A stretch of DNA of 64,000 nucleotides from an uncultured Lentibacter sp. (lineage in GTDB: Bacteria; Pseudomonadota; Alphaproteobacteria; Rhodobacterales; Rhodobacteraceae). A program made the translations under genes and the position numbers. A model generated the notes under the pieces. That model was not told where the DNA came from and ran no database searches. It was given only the letters and a program-made list of their open reading frames with translations. Of this stretch, positions 27,349-34,734 are shown piece by piece. The stretch spans positions 1,164,243-1,228,242 of the forward strand of contig CANMGT010000001.1 of NCBI GenBank assembly GCA_947497495.1, read 5' to 3'. Numbering within the stretch: position 1 is the stretch's first letter; each line of letters starts with the position of its first letter.

Positions 27349-27570
27349 GTGAAAAACGTAGCAAAATTCGCAGCAATCGCACTGATCGCAGCACCTTCAT
27401 TCGCCTCAGCAGGCTCAAACACAGCTCCAATGATCGAGTCTGACCCATATGTAGACACAACAGAAGCTTCAAGCTCATCTGCTGGTTCACTTGGTTCACT
27501 CGGTGCTGGCGGCGCAGTGGCTCTCGGCGTTCTCGCTGTTGCAGCAATTGCGGCAGCAAAAGGCTCGTAA
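27349..27570 (+). CDS. Small exported Ala/Gly/Ser-rich protein
   Basis: 73 residues: a signal peptide (MKNVAKFAAIALIAAPSFASA), a short acidic linker (IESDPYVDTTEASSSSAG) and a hydrophobic C-terminal segment (LGAGGAVALGVLAVAAIAAA) ending KGS. The GTG at 27349 is chosen because GAGAGG lies eight bases before it and the signal peptide starts there. Similar tiny proteins with an SSSAG-type linker and a C-terminal helix occur in Rhodobacteraceae; the function is unknown. The gene has its own terminator, so it is an independent transcript. Confidence 0.75.
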   Translation: MKNVAKFAAIALIAAPSFASAGSNTAPMIESDPYVDTTEASSSSAGSLGSLGAGGAVALGVLAVAAIAAAKGS

Positions 27571-27591
27571 GCCTTTTAAAGTTTAAAAATT

Positions 27592-27645
27592 GTCAGCCCG
27601 TCGCTCGTGCACCTTTAGGTGTGTTGGCGGCGGGCTGACTTTTTT
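27592..27645 (+). terminator. Terminator of the small exported-protein gene
   Basis: GTCAGCCCG (27592-27600) pairs with CGGGCTGAC (27631-27639) around a 30-base loop, followed directly by seven T residues. Confidence 0.85.
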
Positions 27646-27798
27646 GTGCGTGGGTGTTTTCACGAAAGGCGCCCTTGGGTGACTTTAATGAGTTACTAGT
27701 ATGCCCCTTCCGATAGGGGCCTGATCAACGCGGGAAGTCTGTGGTGCTTTGAGACTCACTTGATATGGTAAGGTGAATTGGCGGCAAAGAGGCGTTTC

Positions 27799-28671
27799 AT
27801 GCAAAACTGGGATGAGATCAAAACTGCATTTTTTGTCGCGCAGGCAGGCACAGTGAGTGGAGCTGCCGAAAAGCTGGGCTATCATCATGCGACTGTCATT
27901 CGCCATGTTGATGCACTGGAAGGCAAATTGAAGACAAAGCTCTTTCAGAGACATGCACGCGGCTACACGCCGACCGACGCTGGGCTTGAACTTATGCAAG
28001 CGGCGCAAGTCGCGCATGAGAGGTTTTCGCAGCTTGAAGGCATGATCAAAGGGCAGAGCGACGCTGTAGAAGGTGAGTTGGTTATCACAACGCTGGTGAC
28101 GCTGGCGCCTAGGTTGATGCCGCTTATCCGGGAGTTTCAAGATATACATCCCAAGCTGGTGGTGCGCTATCTTGCGGGTGACAGGCTGTTTCGGCTTGAG
28201 TATGGTGAGGCGCATGTGGCGATCCGCGCGGGAGATAATGCGCCAGACCAGCCTGACAACATAGTGCAGCACCTGAGCGCTACGAAGAGCAGCTTATTTG
28301 CTTCGCAAGACTATGTTGACAAATACGGGCAACCAAGTGGCCTCGACGATTTGGCGAGCCACCGGTTTGTTGCCAGTTCTGACGAGAGCAGCCGAGTACC
28401 ATTCTATAGGTGGCTCAACCATACTATCGACGAGGCGCAAATTTCATTGCGAGCAGATGACCCGCGGGTTGCTGAAGCTGCGGTTGTGGCCGGTATCGGG
28501 CTTGGATTCATGAGTGACGATGCCCAGACGCGCCTTCCTAATTTGGTGAAAGTCGCGGGGCCTGAGCCTGAGTGGGGTTCGCAGCTCTGGCTTGTCACGC
28601 ATATGGATCTGCACAGGACTGCTAAAGTGCAAGCCTTCTCGCGGTTCTTGAAGGAACGGCTGACGAGCTAG
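27799..28671 (+). CDS. LysR family transcriptional regulator
   Basis: 290 residues. The N-terminal winged helix-turn-helix is MQNWDEIKTAFFVAQAGTVSGAAEKLGYHHATVIRHVDALEGKLKTKLFQRHARGYTPTDAG. The C-terminal effector domain is seen in GELVITTLVTLAPRLMPLIREFQDIHPKL and VVAGIGLGFMSDD. The ATG at 27799 follows AAAGAGG. The upstream region has a perfect inverted repeat GCCCCT-N6-AGGGGC at 27703-27720 that may be structural or an operator. The target is unknown, because no gene is divergent within the gap. Confidence 0.9.
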   Translation: MQNWDEIKTAFFVAQAGTVSGAAEKLGYHHATVIRHVDALEGKLKTKLFQRHARGYTPTDAGLELMQAAQVAHERFSQLEGMIKGQSDAVEGELVITTLVTLAPRLMPLIREFQDIHPKLVVRYLAGDRLFRLEYGEAHVAIRAGDNAPDQPDNIVQHLSATKSSLFASQDYVDKYGQPSGLDDLASHRFVASSDESSRVPFYRWLNHTIDEAQISLRADDPRVAEAAVVAGIGLGFMSDDAQTRLPNLVKVAGPEPEWGSQLWLVTHMDLHRTAKVQAFSRFLKERLTS

Positions 28672-28682
28672 CTACTGGTTCG

Positions 28683-29006
28683 TCACTGGCTGAGCTCGGA
28701 CTTGAGGAACGTCTCAAAAGCATCAAGGTTGATGGCTTCAAACTGGCCAAAACCCTGCATCCAGACAGAAGCGTCTTTCAAAGCGCTCGGCTCAAGCTTG
28801 CACCACTTTACCCGCCCACGCTTCTCCTGACTGATGAGGCCTGCGCGTGAGAGGATCGTCAGGTGCTTGGAGATCGCGGCGAGGCTCATCTTGAAGGGTT
28901 CGGCAACATCGGTCACGGCCATATCATCTTCCAGCAGCATCGCCAGAATGGCGCGCCGCGTCGGATCTGACAGGGCGGCAAATGTAATGTCGAGTGGGTC
29001 GCTCAT
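28683..29006 (-). CDS. ArsR family transcriptional regulator
   Basis: 107 residues of the ArsR winged-helix type: LDITFAALSDPTRRAILAMLLEDDMAVTDVAEPF, then the recognition helix MSLAAISKHLTILSRAGLI and wing QEKRGRVKWCKLEP. There is no metal-binding ELCVCDL motif, so it is not a classic arsenic or cadmium sensor. It resembles the ArsR subgroup that often pairs with SRPBCC proteins. The ATG at 29006 is chosen by family length; an ATG at 29045 inside a putative operator is an alternative. It converges with the LysR gene. Confidence 0.85.
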   Translation of the reverse strand: MSDPLDITFAALSDPTRRAILAMLLEDDMAVTDVAEPFKMSLAAISKHLTILSRAGLISQEKRGRVKWCKLEPSALKDASVWMQGFGQFEAINLDAFETFLKSELSQ

Positions 29007-29037
29007 AGGCTTTGTGTGGCGCAGCTGATGCTGTTCG

Positions 29038-29053
29038 TCAACCATTTGGTTAA
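29038..29053. promoter_or_regulatory. Putative ArsR operator O2
   Basis: TCAACCATTTGGTTAA is a near-perfect palindrome of the TCAACC-N4-GGTTGA type often found at arsR genes of this subgroup. It lies in the leader of arsR and overlaps the alternative start at 29045. Confidence 0.55.
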
Positions 29054-29108
29054 GTATCGGCTGCCCCATCGAGGCTTCTGGGCCGCCTGACGGGGGTGCT
29101 TGTGACAA

Positions 29109-29124
29109 TCAACCTTTCGGTTGA
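29109..29124. promoter_or_regulatory. Putative ArsR operator O1
   Basis: TCAACCTTTCGGTTGA is a perfect inverted repeat with six-base arms, the same half-sites as O2, centred 71 bases from it. It is in the divergent region between arsR and the F0 ATP synthase operon, where a promoter for arsR is expected. Confidence 0.6.
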
Positions 29125-29306
29125 ATATAGGTTTTGCGCAGAATTGAGCGAAATCTGGGGTGCGACGGATTTGCCTCTAGCGCATTGAATTGTATATTAC
29201 ACTGTTATTACAGTGGGTTATCTGGTATGTGCGAGAGCCTGAACTCAACTTGACTCAGCGGACGTTGGGCAATAGCAAAGCCACAACTGTCCATGAGGGC
29301 TTTTCA

Positions 29307-29693
29307 GTGTCAGACCGCAACAAATCAGACCAGCTCACCGAGCTTGATGAGCGGATCAAAACTCTGAAGAAGGCTCACGCGCCGAAAGACCACATGGATG
29401 AACACTACTCTCAGGCCAATTTGGCGTGGCGAATGGTGATCGAGTTGGTGGCTGGTTTGGGCATCGGCTTTGGCATTGGATACGGGCTTGATGTGCTGCT
29501 TGGCACCCTGCCAATTTTCCTGGTGCTGTTTGTATTTCTGGGCCTCGCGGCCGGCGTGAAGACAATGCTTCGCTCCGCGGCAGAGATCCAAAAGAAAAGT
29601 TTGGCCGAAATGGCCGGTTTGGATATGGCCGATACGGCCAGTGAAAAAGTAGCCGACACGGCTAACGAAGAAGAGGTGAAGCATGGCGACTGA
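29307..29693 (+). CDS. atpI: F0F1 ATP synthase assembly protein AtpI
   Basis: 128 residues, first gene of the F0 operon; thought to assist c-ring assembly. A charged N-terminus ([24 protein letters not shown]) precedes two membrane helices ([23 protein letters not shown] and [20 protein letters not shown]), the standard AtpI pattern. The GTG at 29307 is preferred because GAGGG lies eight bases upstream and the family start falls there. The C-terminal tail overlaps atpB by 11 bases. Confidence 0.9.
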   Translation: MSDRNKSDQLTELDERIKTLKKAHAPKDHMDEHYSQANLAWRMVIELVAGLGIGFGIGYGLDVLLGTLPIFLVLFVFLGLAAGVKTMLRSAAEIQKKSLAEMAGLDMADTASEKVADTANEEEVKHGD

Positions 29694-30441
29694 AGCACAC
29701 GGCGCAGAAGAAGGCGGTCTGGTATTCCACCCGATGGACCAGTTCATCGTGAAGCCTCTGTTCGGAGACGGCCCTGTTGGTATGTTCACGATCACAAACG
29801 TGACGCTCTGGCTGGCTTTGGCAGTTGTCGCTGTCATCGCGCTGATGGTTTTCGGAACGTCACGCCGCGCAACGATCCCGGGCCGCACGCAAAGCATTGC
29901 TGAGCTGGCCTACGGCTTCGTTTACAAGATGGTTGAGGATGTTGCAGGCAAAGACGCTGTCGGCTTTTTCCCGTATATCATGACGCTGTTCATGTTCATC
30001 GTATTTGCCAACTTCCTTGGCCTTATTCCGATGAGCTTCACCACGACATCGCACTTTGCTGTGACGGTTGTTCTGGCTTTGCTTGTGTTCCTCACAGTGA
30101 CAATCGTTGGCTTCGTGAAAAACGGCGCCAAGTTCCTCGGTTTGTTCTGGGTCGCCAGTGCGCCGCTTGCACTGCGCCCCGTTTTGGCTGTTATCGAAAT
30201 TATCTCATACTTCGTGCGCCCTGTTAGCCACTCTATTCGTTTGGCTGGCAACGTTATGGCGGGCCACGCTGTTATCAAAGTTTTTGCAGGCTTCGCGGCG
30301 ATCGCCGTTGTCAGCCCTATTTCCGTCGTCGCGATCACCGCGATGTACGGACTCGAAGTTCTCGTAGCGTTTATCCAAGCCTACGTTTTCACCATTCTGA
30401 CCTGCGTGTATTTGAAAGATGCTCTGCATCCTTCGCACTAA
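29683..30441 (+). CDS. atpB: F0F1 ATP synthase subunit a
   Basis: A 252-residue membrane subunit that forms the proton half-channels. The essential arginine region is [20 protein letters not shown], and the conserved last helix is [23 protein letters not shown]. The N-terminal [14 protein letters not shown] is typical for alphaproteobacteria. It overlaps atpI and is followed by atpE after 52 bases. Confidence 0.97.
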   Translation: MATEAHGAEEGGLVFHPMDQFIVKPLFGDGPVGMFTITNVTLWLALAVVAVIALMVFGTSRRATIPGRTQSIAELAYGFVYKMVEDVAGKDAVGFFPYIMTLFMFIVFANFLGLIPMSFTTTSHFAVTVVLALLVFLTVTIVGFVKNGAKFLGLFWVASAPLALRPVLAVIEIISYFVRPVSHSIRLAGNVMAGHAVIKVFAGFAAIAVVSPISVVAITAMYGLEVLVAFIQAYVFTILTCVYLKDALHPSH

Positions 30442-30493
30442 GGTTTGAACAACGAACGACCCTATTAACTTCCAATCGTAAGGAGAAATACTC

Positions 30494-30718
30494 ATGGAAG
30501 GTGAACTCGCACACATCGGCGCAGGCCTCGCAGCAATCGGTTCAGGCGCAGCCGCCATCGGTGTTGGTAACGTAGCAGGCAACTTCCTTGCCGGCGCACT
30601 TCGCAACCCATCAGCAGCAGCATCGCAAACAGCGACACTGTTCATCGGTATCGCTTTCGCAGAAGCTCTGGGGATCTTCTCGTTCCTCGTTGCTCTGCTT
30701 CTCATGTTCGCCGTCTAA
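30494..30718 (+). CDS. atpE: F0F1 ATP synthase subunit c
   Basis: A 74-residue hairpin of two helices forming the c-ring. The polar loop is RNPSA (about 37-41). The proton-carrying glutamate is E57 in [14 protein letters not shown]. The glycine-rich first helix ([12 protein letters not shown]) packs the ring. AAGGAGAAA precedes the ATG, as expected for a highly translated subunit. Glutamate rather than aspartate fits a mitochondrial-type alphaproteobacterial c subunit. Confidence 0.97.
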   Translation: MEGELAHIGAGLAAIGSGAAAIGVGNVAGNFLAGALRNPSAAASQTATLFIGIAFAEALGIFSFLVALLLMFAV

Positions 30719-30802
30719 CTTTTCGGAACACGATCCTTACGGCCGGATGGGCCTAACAGCTCATCCGGTGATCTAGGTAAGTTCCTTAAGGGAGAGGCGC
30801 AC

Positions 30803-31348
30803 ATGGCTACCGAAACGCACGAAGCCACAGGGCACGCAGCCGACGCGGCTGCTTCTGCTCCAGGCATGCCACAGCTGGATTTTTCCAACTGGGCCAACCA
30901 GATTTTCTGGCTGCTGGTCACGCTCGTCGTGATCTACTTTGTGCTGTCGCGCATTGCCCTTCCGCGCATTGGTGCGGTTTTGGCAGAGCGCCAAGGCACA
31001 ATAACAAATGACATCGCCAAGGCCGAAGAGCTGAAGCAATTGGCCGTTGAGGCGGAAGACGCCTACAACAAAGCCCTTGCAGACGCACGTGCCGAGGCTG
31101 GCAACATTGTTGCGGAAGCGAAAGCCGATATCCAGAAAGACCTGGACAAAGCCATCGCCAAAGCCGATGCCGAAATTGCTGCACAAGCTGCAGAAGGTGA
31201 AAAAGCCATTGCCGAGATCCGCTCTGGCGCGCTCAAGAGCGTGAAAGAAGTGGCCAAGGACACGGCGAAAGAACTGGTTGCTTCTATGGGTGGCAAGGCT
31301 GACGCCAAAACACTCACTGCGGCGATCAACGCGCGGATGAAAGGATAA
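30803..31348 (+). CDS. atpF': F0F1 ATP synthase subunit b'
   Basis: 181 residues. One membrane helix near residues 33-55 ([25 protein letters not shown]) is followed by a long alanine-rich stalk helix to the C-terminus. The N-terminal extension ([30 protein letters not shown]) and first position of two b-type genes mark it as b'. It forms the peripheral stator with subunit b, encoded four bases downstream. AGGGAGAGG precedes the start. Confidence 0.93.
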   Translation: MATETHEATGHAADAAASAPGMPQLDFSNWANQIFWLLVTLVVIYFVLSRIALPRIGAVLAERQGTITNDIAKAEELKQLAVEAEDAYNKALADARAEAGNIVAEAKADIQKDLDKAIAKADAEIAAQAAEGEKAIAEIRSGALKSVKEVAKDTAKELVASMGGKADAKTLTAAINARMKG

Positions 31349-31352
31349 GAGC

Positions 31353-31910
31353 ATGCGGAACCTAACTGTATTTCTTGCCCTGACAATGGCGTCACCAGCC
31401 TTTGCTGCAAGCGGGCCGTTCCTCTCATTGAAGAACACCAACTTCATCGTACTGCTGGGCTTTTTGCTTTTCATCGCGGTTTTGTTCTACTTCAAAGTGC
31501 CAGCGATGCTTGGCGACATGCTTGATAAGCGTGCCGAAGGCATCAAGGACGAGCTTGAGGAAGCCCGTGCTCTGCGTGAAGAAGCCCAGAAGATTTTGGC
31601 GGACTACGAGCGCAAGCAGAAAGAAGTTCAAGAGCAAGCCGGGCGTATTGTCGAGCATGCCAAAACAGAAGCTGCGGAGGCTGCTGAAGTCGCGAAAGAA
31701 GACATCAAGAAGTCTATCGCGCGTCGTTTGGCCGCAGCTCAAGACAAGATCGCTTCTGCGGAGGCCTCGGCTGTCAAGGAAGTGCGCGATACGGCTATTA
31801 CCGTAGCGGTTGGTGCGGCCAAAGACATCGTGGCAGCACAGATGACAGCGACGAGCAGCAACAAGCTGATCGACGAAGCCATCGCGGAAGTTGACGCCAA
31901 GCTTCACTAA
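31353..31910 (+). CDS. atpF: F0F1 ATP synthase subunit b
   Basis: 185 residues. A first hydrophobic segment like a signal sequence (MRNLTVFLALTMASPAFAAS) precedes the membrane helix FIVLLGFLLFIAVLFYFKVPAML and a long charged stalk helix (EEARALREEAQKILADYERKQKEVQEQAG). It is the last gene of the operon and is followed by a terminator. The F1 genes are not in the window, as usual for alphaproteobacteria, where F0 and F1 are separate operons. Confidence 0.95.
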   Translation: MRNLTVFLALTMASPAFAASGPFLSLKNTNFIVLLGFLLFIAVLFYFKVPAMLGDMLDKRAEGIKDELEEARALREEAQKILADYERKQKEVQEQAGRIVEHAKTEAAEAAEVAKEDIKKSIARRLAAAQDKIASAEASAVKEVRDTAITVAVGAAKDIVAAQMTATSSNKLIDEAIAEVDAKLH

Positions 31911-31934
31911 GCGGCCTTTAAGAAACCTACCTGA

Positions 31935-31961
31935 AACCCGGTTCATCGAGCCGGGTTTTTT
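31935..31961 (+). terminator. Terminator of the F0 operon
   Basis: AACCCGG (31935-31941) pairs with CCGGGTT (31951-31957), followed by a T-run to 31961. The right half of the hairpin also encodes the last codons of the convergent membrane-protein gene. Confidence 0.88.
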
Positions 31962-32419
31962 GTTGAGCGTATGTATGAGATTGTCGCGATCAGGGTGATC
32001 ACGACTTCGACTTTGAATGTCCAGTGAGTGAGAAACGACATGACCCAAAAGTCATGCGTTGCTGGCACGACCACAAGGGGTTCAGCCCAGTCTGACAGGG
32101 GCCAAAGCCAAGCAATCTTGCCGCAAATACTGTCGAGCAACAGGTGCAGCAATACCCCAGCGCCAATCGCGGCCATTGTCCTGCTGTGCCTGAAGTGGCG
32201 AAGCGTTAGCGCGACGATACACAGGACGAGCCAGAGAATGGGGCGATGCGTAAGATAGTCGTGGTGATGCTGCTGTCGCGCGTCGATCAGGTAGAAGTAG
32301 ACGATGTCCAAGTCTGGAAGAACCGAGCCTATGAGAAATGCAAAACAAGCAGCTGGAGTAAGCCGCACCGGTGCCGACTTGGAGATGAGATACGCAGAAG
32401 GAAGATGGCTTATGAACAT
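31943..32419 (-). CDS. Membrane-bound metal-dependent hydrolase-like protein (YdjM/DUF457 type)
   Basis: 158 residues with about four membrane helices. Histidine- and aspartate-bearing motifs fit the family: GSVLPDLDIVYF, HHHDYLTHRPI, LLHLLLDSICGKIAWLWPL. Such proteins are poorly characterised inner-membrane putative hydrolases. Its stop at 31943-31945 lies inside the loop of the F0 operon terminator. It is preceded by the GntR gene on the same strand. Confidence 0.7.
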   Translation of the reverse strand: MFISHLPSAYLISKSAPVRLTPAACFAFLIGSVLPDLDIVYFYLIDARQQHHHDYLTHRPILWLVLCIVALTLRHFRHSRTMAAIGAGVLLHLLLDSICGKIAWLWPLSDWAEPLVVVPATHDFWVMSFLTHWTFKVEVVITLIATISYIRSTKNPAR

Positions 32420-32524
32420 TGAGTTTGCTCTCTTTAGGTCTGGGCGATTGTCCAGTCACTAACGCTGAGATGCCTATTTTGTTCGCAGAATTTGGAGAGC
32501 TTTAGCTCAAAAGAGCACACACTC

Positions 32525-33292
32525 TCAGAGGCTGGTGTCATGCTCAAAGCGCAGGCGCGCGATGCTTTCGTTCTTGTCCGACTTGATCTGGTCGGCCAGC
32601 GCCGAGTTGACGAAGTCGAGATGCTTCTCAACGGCAGCACGAGAGCCCGCTGGGTTGCGCGCTTGTAAGGCGTCGTTGATAGCACGGTGCTGGGCCAAAA
32701 GCTCTTCACGGGTTGTAAACTGCTGGAAGATGCGCGCGCGATTGTAGAATACACCTTGTTTGAGCAGATCAAAGATCGAGCGCATCATATGCAGCATCAC
32801 TACGTTGTTGCTCGCCTCGATGATGGACATGTGAAAGGCAGCGTCAAGCTCGGCCTCTATGGCCGGGTCGTTGCGCCTGTCAGCCTTTTCCATCTTCGCA
32901 TAGGCTTGATTGATAACTTTGAGGTCAGTTTCCGACGCAAGACGCGCCGCGCGCTCAGCGGCGATACCTTCCAAGTCGCGGCGAAAAGCGAGGTAGTCAA
33001 ACACTGCTTCGTCGTGCGACGAGAATAGCTCGATCAGTGCCTCCGAAAACGCCGAGCCAAGCACGTCACCAACATAGACGCCTGAGCCAGCTTTCGTCGT
33101 CAAGAGGCCACGATCTTGTAGCTCTCCGATGGCTTCACGTAGAGATGGTCGGGAAACGTTGAGGCGCTCGGCCAGTTCACGTTCGGACGGTAGTCGCTCA
33201 CCCGGACGTAAGATTCCACGTAGGATAAGTTGCTCGATCTGGCGCACCACGGCGCGTGAGAGTTTCTCTGGTTGGACAGGTTGAAACGGCAT
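32525..33292 (-). CDS. GntR family (FadR subfamily) transcriptional regulator
   Basis: 255 residues. The N-terminal winged helix has IEQLILRGILRPGERLPSERELAERLNVSRPSLREAIGELQDRGLLTTKAGSGVYV. The C-terminal all-helical FCD domain has the metal-site residues in DAAFHMSIIEASNN and EHRAI-like AQHRAINDALQARNPAGSRAAVEKHL. It resembles the PdhR/LldR/GlcC branch that senses small carboxylates. The ligand cannot be read from sequence. A loose TTGGT...ACCAA dyad lies 20 bases upstream of the start. Confidence 0.9.
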   Translation of the reverse strand: MPFQPVQPEKLSRAVVRQIEQLILRGILRPGERLPSERELAERLNVSRPSLREAIGELQDRGLLTTKAGSGVYVGDVLGSAFSEALIELFSSHDEAVFDYLAFRRDLEGIAAERAARLASETDLKVINQAYAKMEKADRRNDPAIEAELDAAFHMSIIEASNNVVMLHMMRSIFDLLKQGVFYNRARIFQQFTTREELLAQHRAINDALQARNPAGSRAAVEKHLDFVNSALADQIKSDKNESIARLRFEHDTSL

Positions 33293-33312
33293 GCAATACG
33301 ACCTTGTGATAA

Positions 33313-33333
33313 TTGGTAAAATGATATGACCAA
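33313..33333. promoter_or_regulatory. Possible GntR operator
   Basis: TTGGT and ACCAA half-sites lie 11 bases apart, just upstream of the gntR start. FadR/PdhR-type operators use TGGT..ACCA half-sites, but with a shorter spacer (commonly 3-5), so this is a weak candidate. Confidence 0.3.
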
Positions 33334-33368
33334 ATCATAGGGGCGGCAACCCGTCTTGAGATACGAAA

Positions 33369-33390
33369 CAAGCCGCCCGAAGGCGGCTTG
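33369..33390 (-). terminator. Hairpin terminator after the 10-helix membrane-protein gene
   Basis: Nine-base perfect arms (CAAGCCGCC / GGCGGCTTG) enclose a four-base loop that reads TTCG on the minus strand, an extra-stable tetraloop. Only a short T-run (GTTTC) follows, so it may act partly as a transcript stabiliser. Confidence 0.7.
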
Positions 33391-33413
33391 CTCAAAACCG
33401 GTAAGATGGGTGC

Positions 33414-34625
33414 TTACTCGGCTGGGACGGTTTTCGCCTGTTTGGGCGCTCCGAAGTGCTGGCGGTTGAGGCGCAGCACCAAGGCGACCATCAGAAACTG
33501 AGAGCCGATTGCGATTGCTGTGATGGCCCAGTAAGCGACTGAGAACTTATCGACAACTCCGGCAGCGACGAGGCCCTTGTTGACGAAGAAGTGCAGCAGC
33601 ACTGAGAAAGCAACGCCAGGGCAAACCAGCGCATAGGAGCCAGGTGAGGTTTTGTCGCCCAGAACGAATTCTTTGAAGTAGCCTTGGCGGCGCAGCACGA
33701 CAGCGCCGAGCATCAGGAAGACAACTTGAATGGCGATCATTTGAGCGAGCCAAACCATAGTTTCTCCTGCTACGGCGTGGGCTTCAAACGTGGTGTGCAA
33801 CCCGTGGCCCTGACGCAAGAACAAGATAGACAAGATGGTAACGATGGGAACGATGACCATCAGAGTCGGCGCTGACTCTTTGGCTGTGCCATGATGCAGC
33901 ATCGAATTGAATGCGACGACAAGCGCGACGACTGTATAGATCAGCGAGGCCACTGCAAAGAACGTCGAGATCACAAGCGCGACGCCGACAGTCATTGGGT
34001 TAAGCGACATGCCCGCCGGAGCTGAGAAGCCCACGCCAACCATAGCCAAGGCGAAGGCAGGGAGGAGTTGTGCGAAGCTGTTGTTGGCGGTCACATCAAA
34101 CACGCCACCTTCACTCAAAACACGACCCAGGAAATCACCGATTAGCATCAGCGCCCAAACGCCAGCTGCGGCAAAGGCGATCATCGCGAGCGGGAAAAGG
34201 TATTCAACGATGCTCCAAAGTTGCGGAACAAAGACGAGGCCGACAATGAACAACCCGTTGATTGTCATCGCGGTTGCAAGTGGGCCAGCGAGCAGAGTTG
34301 TCTCGCCGTTGGAGTTGCGCAATTTTTCGTAGGCCTCTGTCTTGCGAAAACGGCTCAGGGCAGAAAAATTCCAGAGCAACATTTTGACGTTCATAAACGC
34401 CATCGTGGCAATCCCGAGGATGGCGATAGTGATGCTGGTTTGAAGCGCGAAGCTGCCTGTTGAGAAGGCTGCTACAATGTCTTCAAAAACGGGCACGGGC
34501 GCTCCTGGGTGCGGCACCCAGAACATAAGGTACATAAAGAACGTTACGGTCAGTCCGCCTGCCCCCAATGAGGCAAGAAAATAGAGTGGCGAGTAAGTTT
34601 CAGCGGGGCGTTTATCTGGTTGCAT
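33414..34625 (-). CDS. Ten-helix membrane protein, probably sulfur-responsive (TsoY/TDT-like)
   Basis: A 403-residue polytopic protein with about ten hydrophobic helices, from SPLYFLASLGAGGLTVTFFM to ITAIAIGSQFLMVALVL. It resembles TDT-type transporters in helix count. The N-terminal YSPLYFLASLGAGGL and FFMYLMFWVPHPG recall a family annotated as TsoY-like (seleno)proteins; this is a memory-based, tentative match. No selenocysteine signal is seen. Two ATTC-N8-GAAT dyads overlap its promoter, which suggests control by a SqrR/BigR persulfide sensor. AGGA lies nine bases before the ATG. The transport substrate is unknown. Confidence 0.7.
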   Translation of the reverse strand: MQPDKRPAETYSPLYFLASLGAGGLTVTFFMYLMFWVPHPGAPVPVFEDIVAAFSTGSFALQTSITIAILGIATMAFMNVKMLLWNFSALSRFRKTEAYEKLRNSNGETTLLAGPLATAMTINGLFIVGLVFVPQLWSIVEYLFPLAMIAFAAAGVWALMLIGDFLGRVLSEGGVFDVTANNSFAQLLPAFALAMVGVGFSAPAGMSLNPMTVGVALVISTFFAVASLIYTVVALVVAFNSMLHHGTAKESAPTLMVIVPIVTILSILFLRQGHGLHTTFEAHAVAGETMVWLAQMIAIQVVFLMLGAVVLRRQGYFKEFVLGDKTSPGSYALVCPGVAFSVLLHFFVNKGLVAAGVVDKFSVAYWAITAIAIGSQFLMVALVLRLNRQHFGAPKQAKTVPAE

Positions 34626-34638
34626 GGGTATATTCCTA

Positions 34639-34658
34639 ATATTCCGTTAGTGGAATAT
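34639..34658. promoter_or_regulatory. SqrR/BigR-like operator, proximal
   Basis: Seven-base perfect arms ATATTCC and GGAATAT are separated by six bases. The core reads ATTC-N8-GAAT, the pattern I recall for the persulfide-responsive repressor SqrR of Rhodobacter capsulatus. It lies 14 bases before the ATG of the ten-helix membrane-protein gene (minus strand), next to TATATTATA, a likely -10 region. Confidence 0.6.
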
Positions 34659-34665
34659 ATAATAT

Positions 34666-34681
34666 ATTCCAGTATTGGAAT
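34666..34681. promoter_or_regulatory. SqrR/BigR-like operator, distal
   Basis: ATTCC-N6-GGAAT repeats the architecture of the proximal site exactly, with dyad centres 25 bases apart. The two sites flank the likely -10 region. Confidence 0.6.
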
Positions 34682-34696
34682 GCAATAGTTTTGTTG

Positions 34697-34712
34697 TTAA
34701 CCCGTTGTTAAC
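34697..34712. promoter_or_regulatory. CtrA-type box
   Basis: TTAACCCGTTGTTAAC matches the CtrA consensus TTAA-N7-TTAAC exactly. It lies 23 bases upstream of the lipoprotein start at 34735 and could place that gene under the cell-cycle/motility regulator CtrA. Confidence 0.5.
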
Positions 34713-34734
34713 CAAAATAGGGCCAAGTGAAGCC

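Noticed and set aside
33414..34625. Selenocysteine in the ten-helix membrane protein
   Set aside because: Some relatives in the suggested family are selenoproteins, but no in-frame TGA with a following SECIS-like stem is present in this gene.
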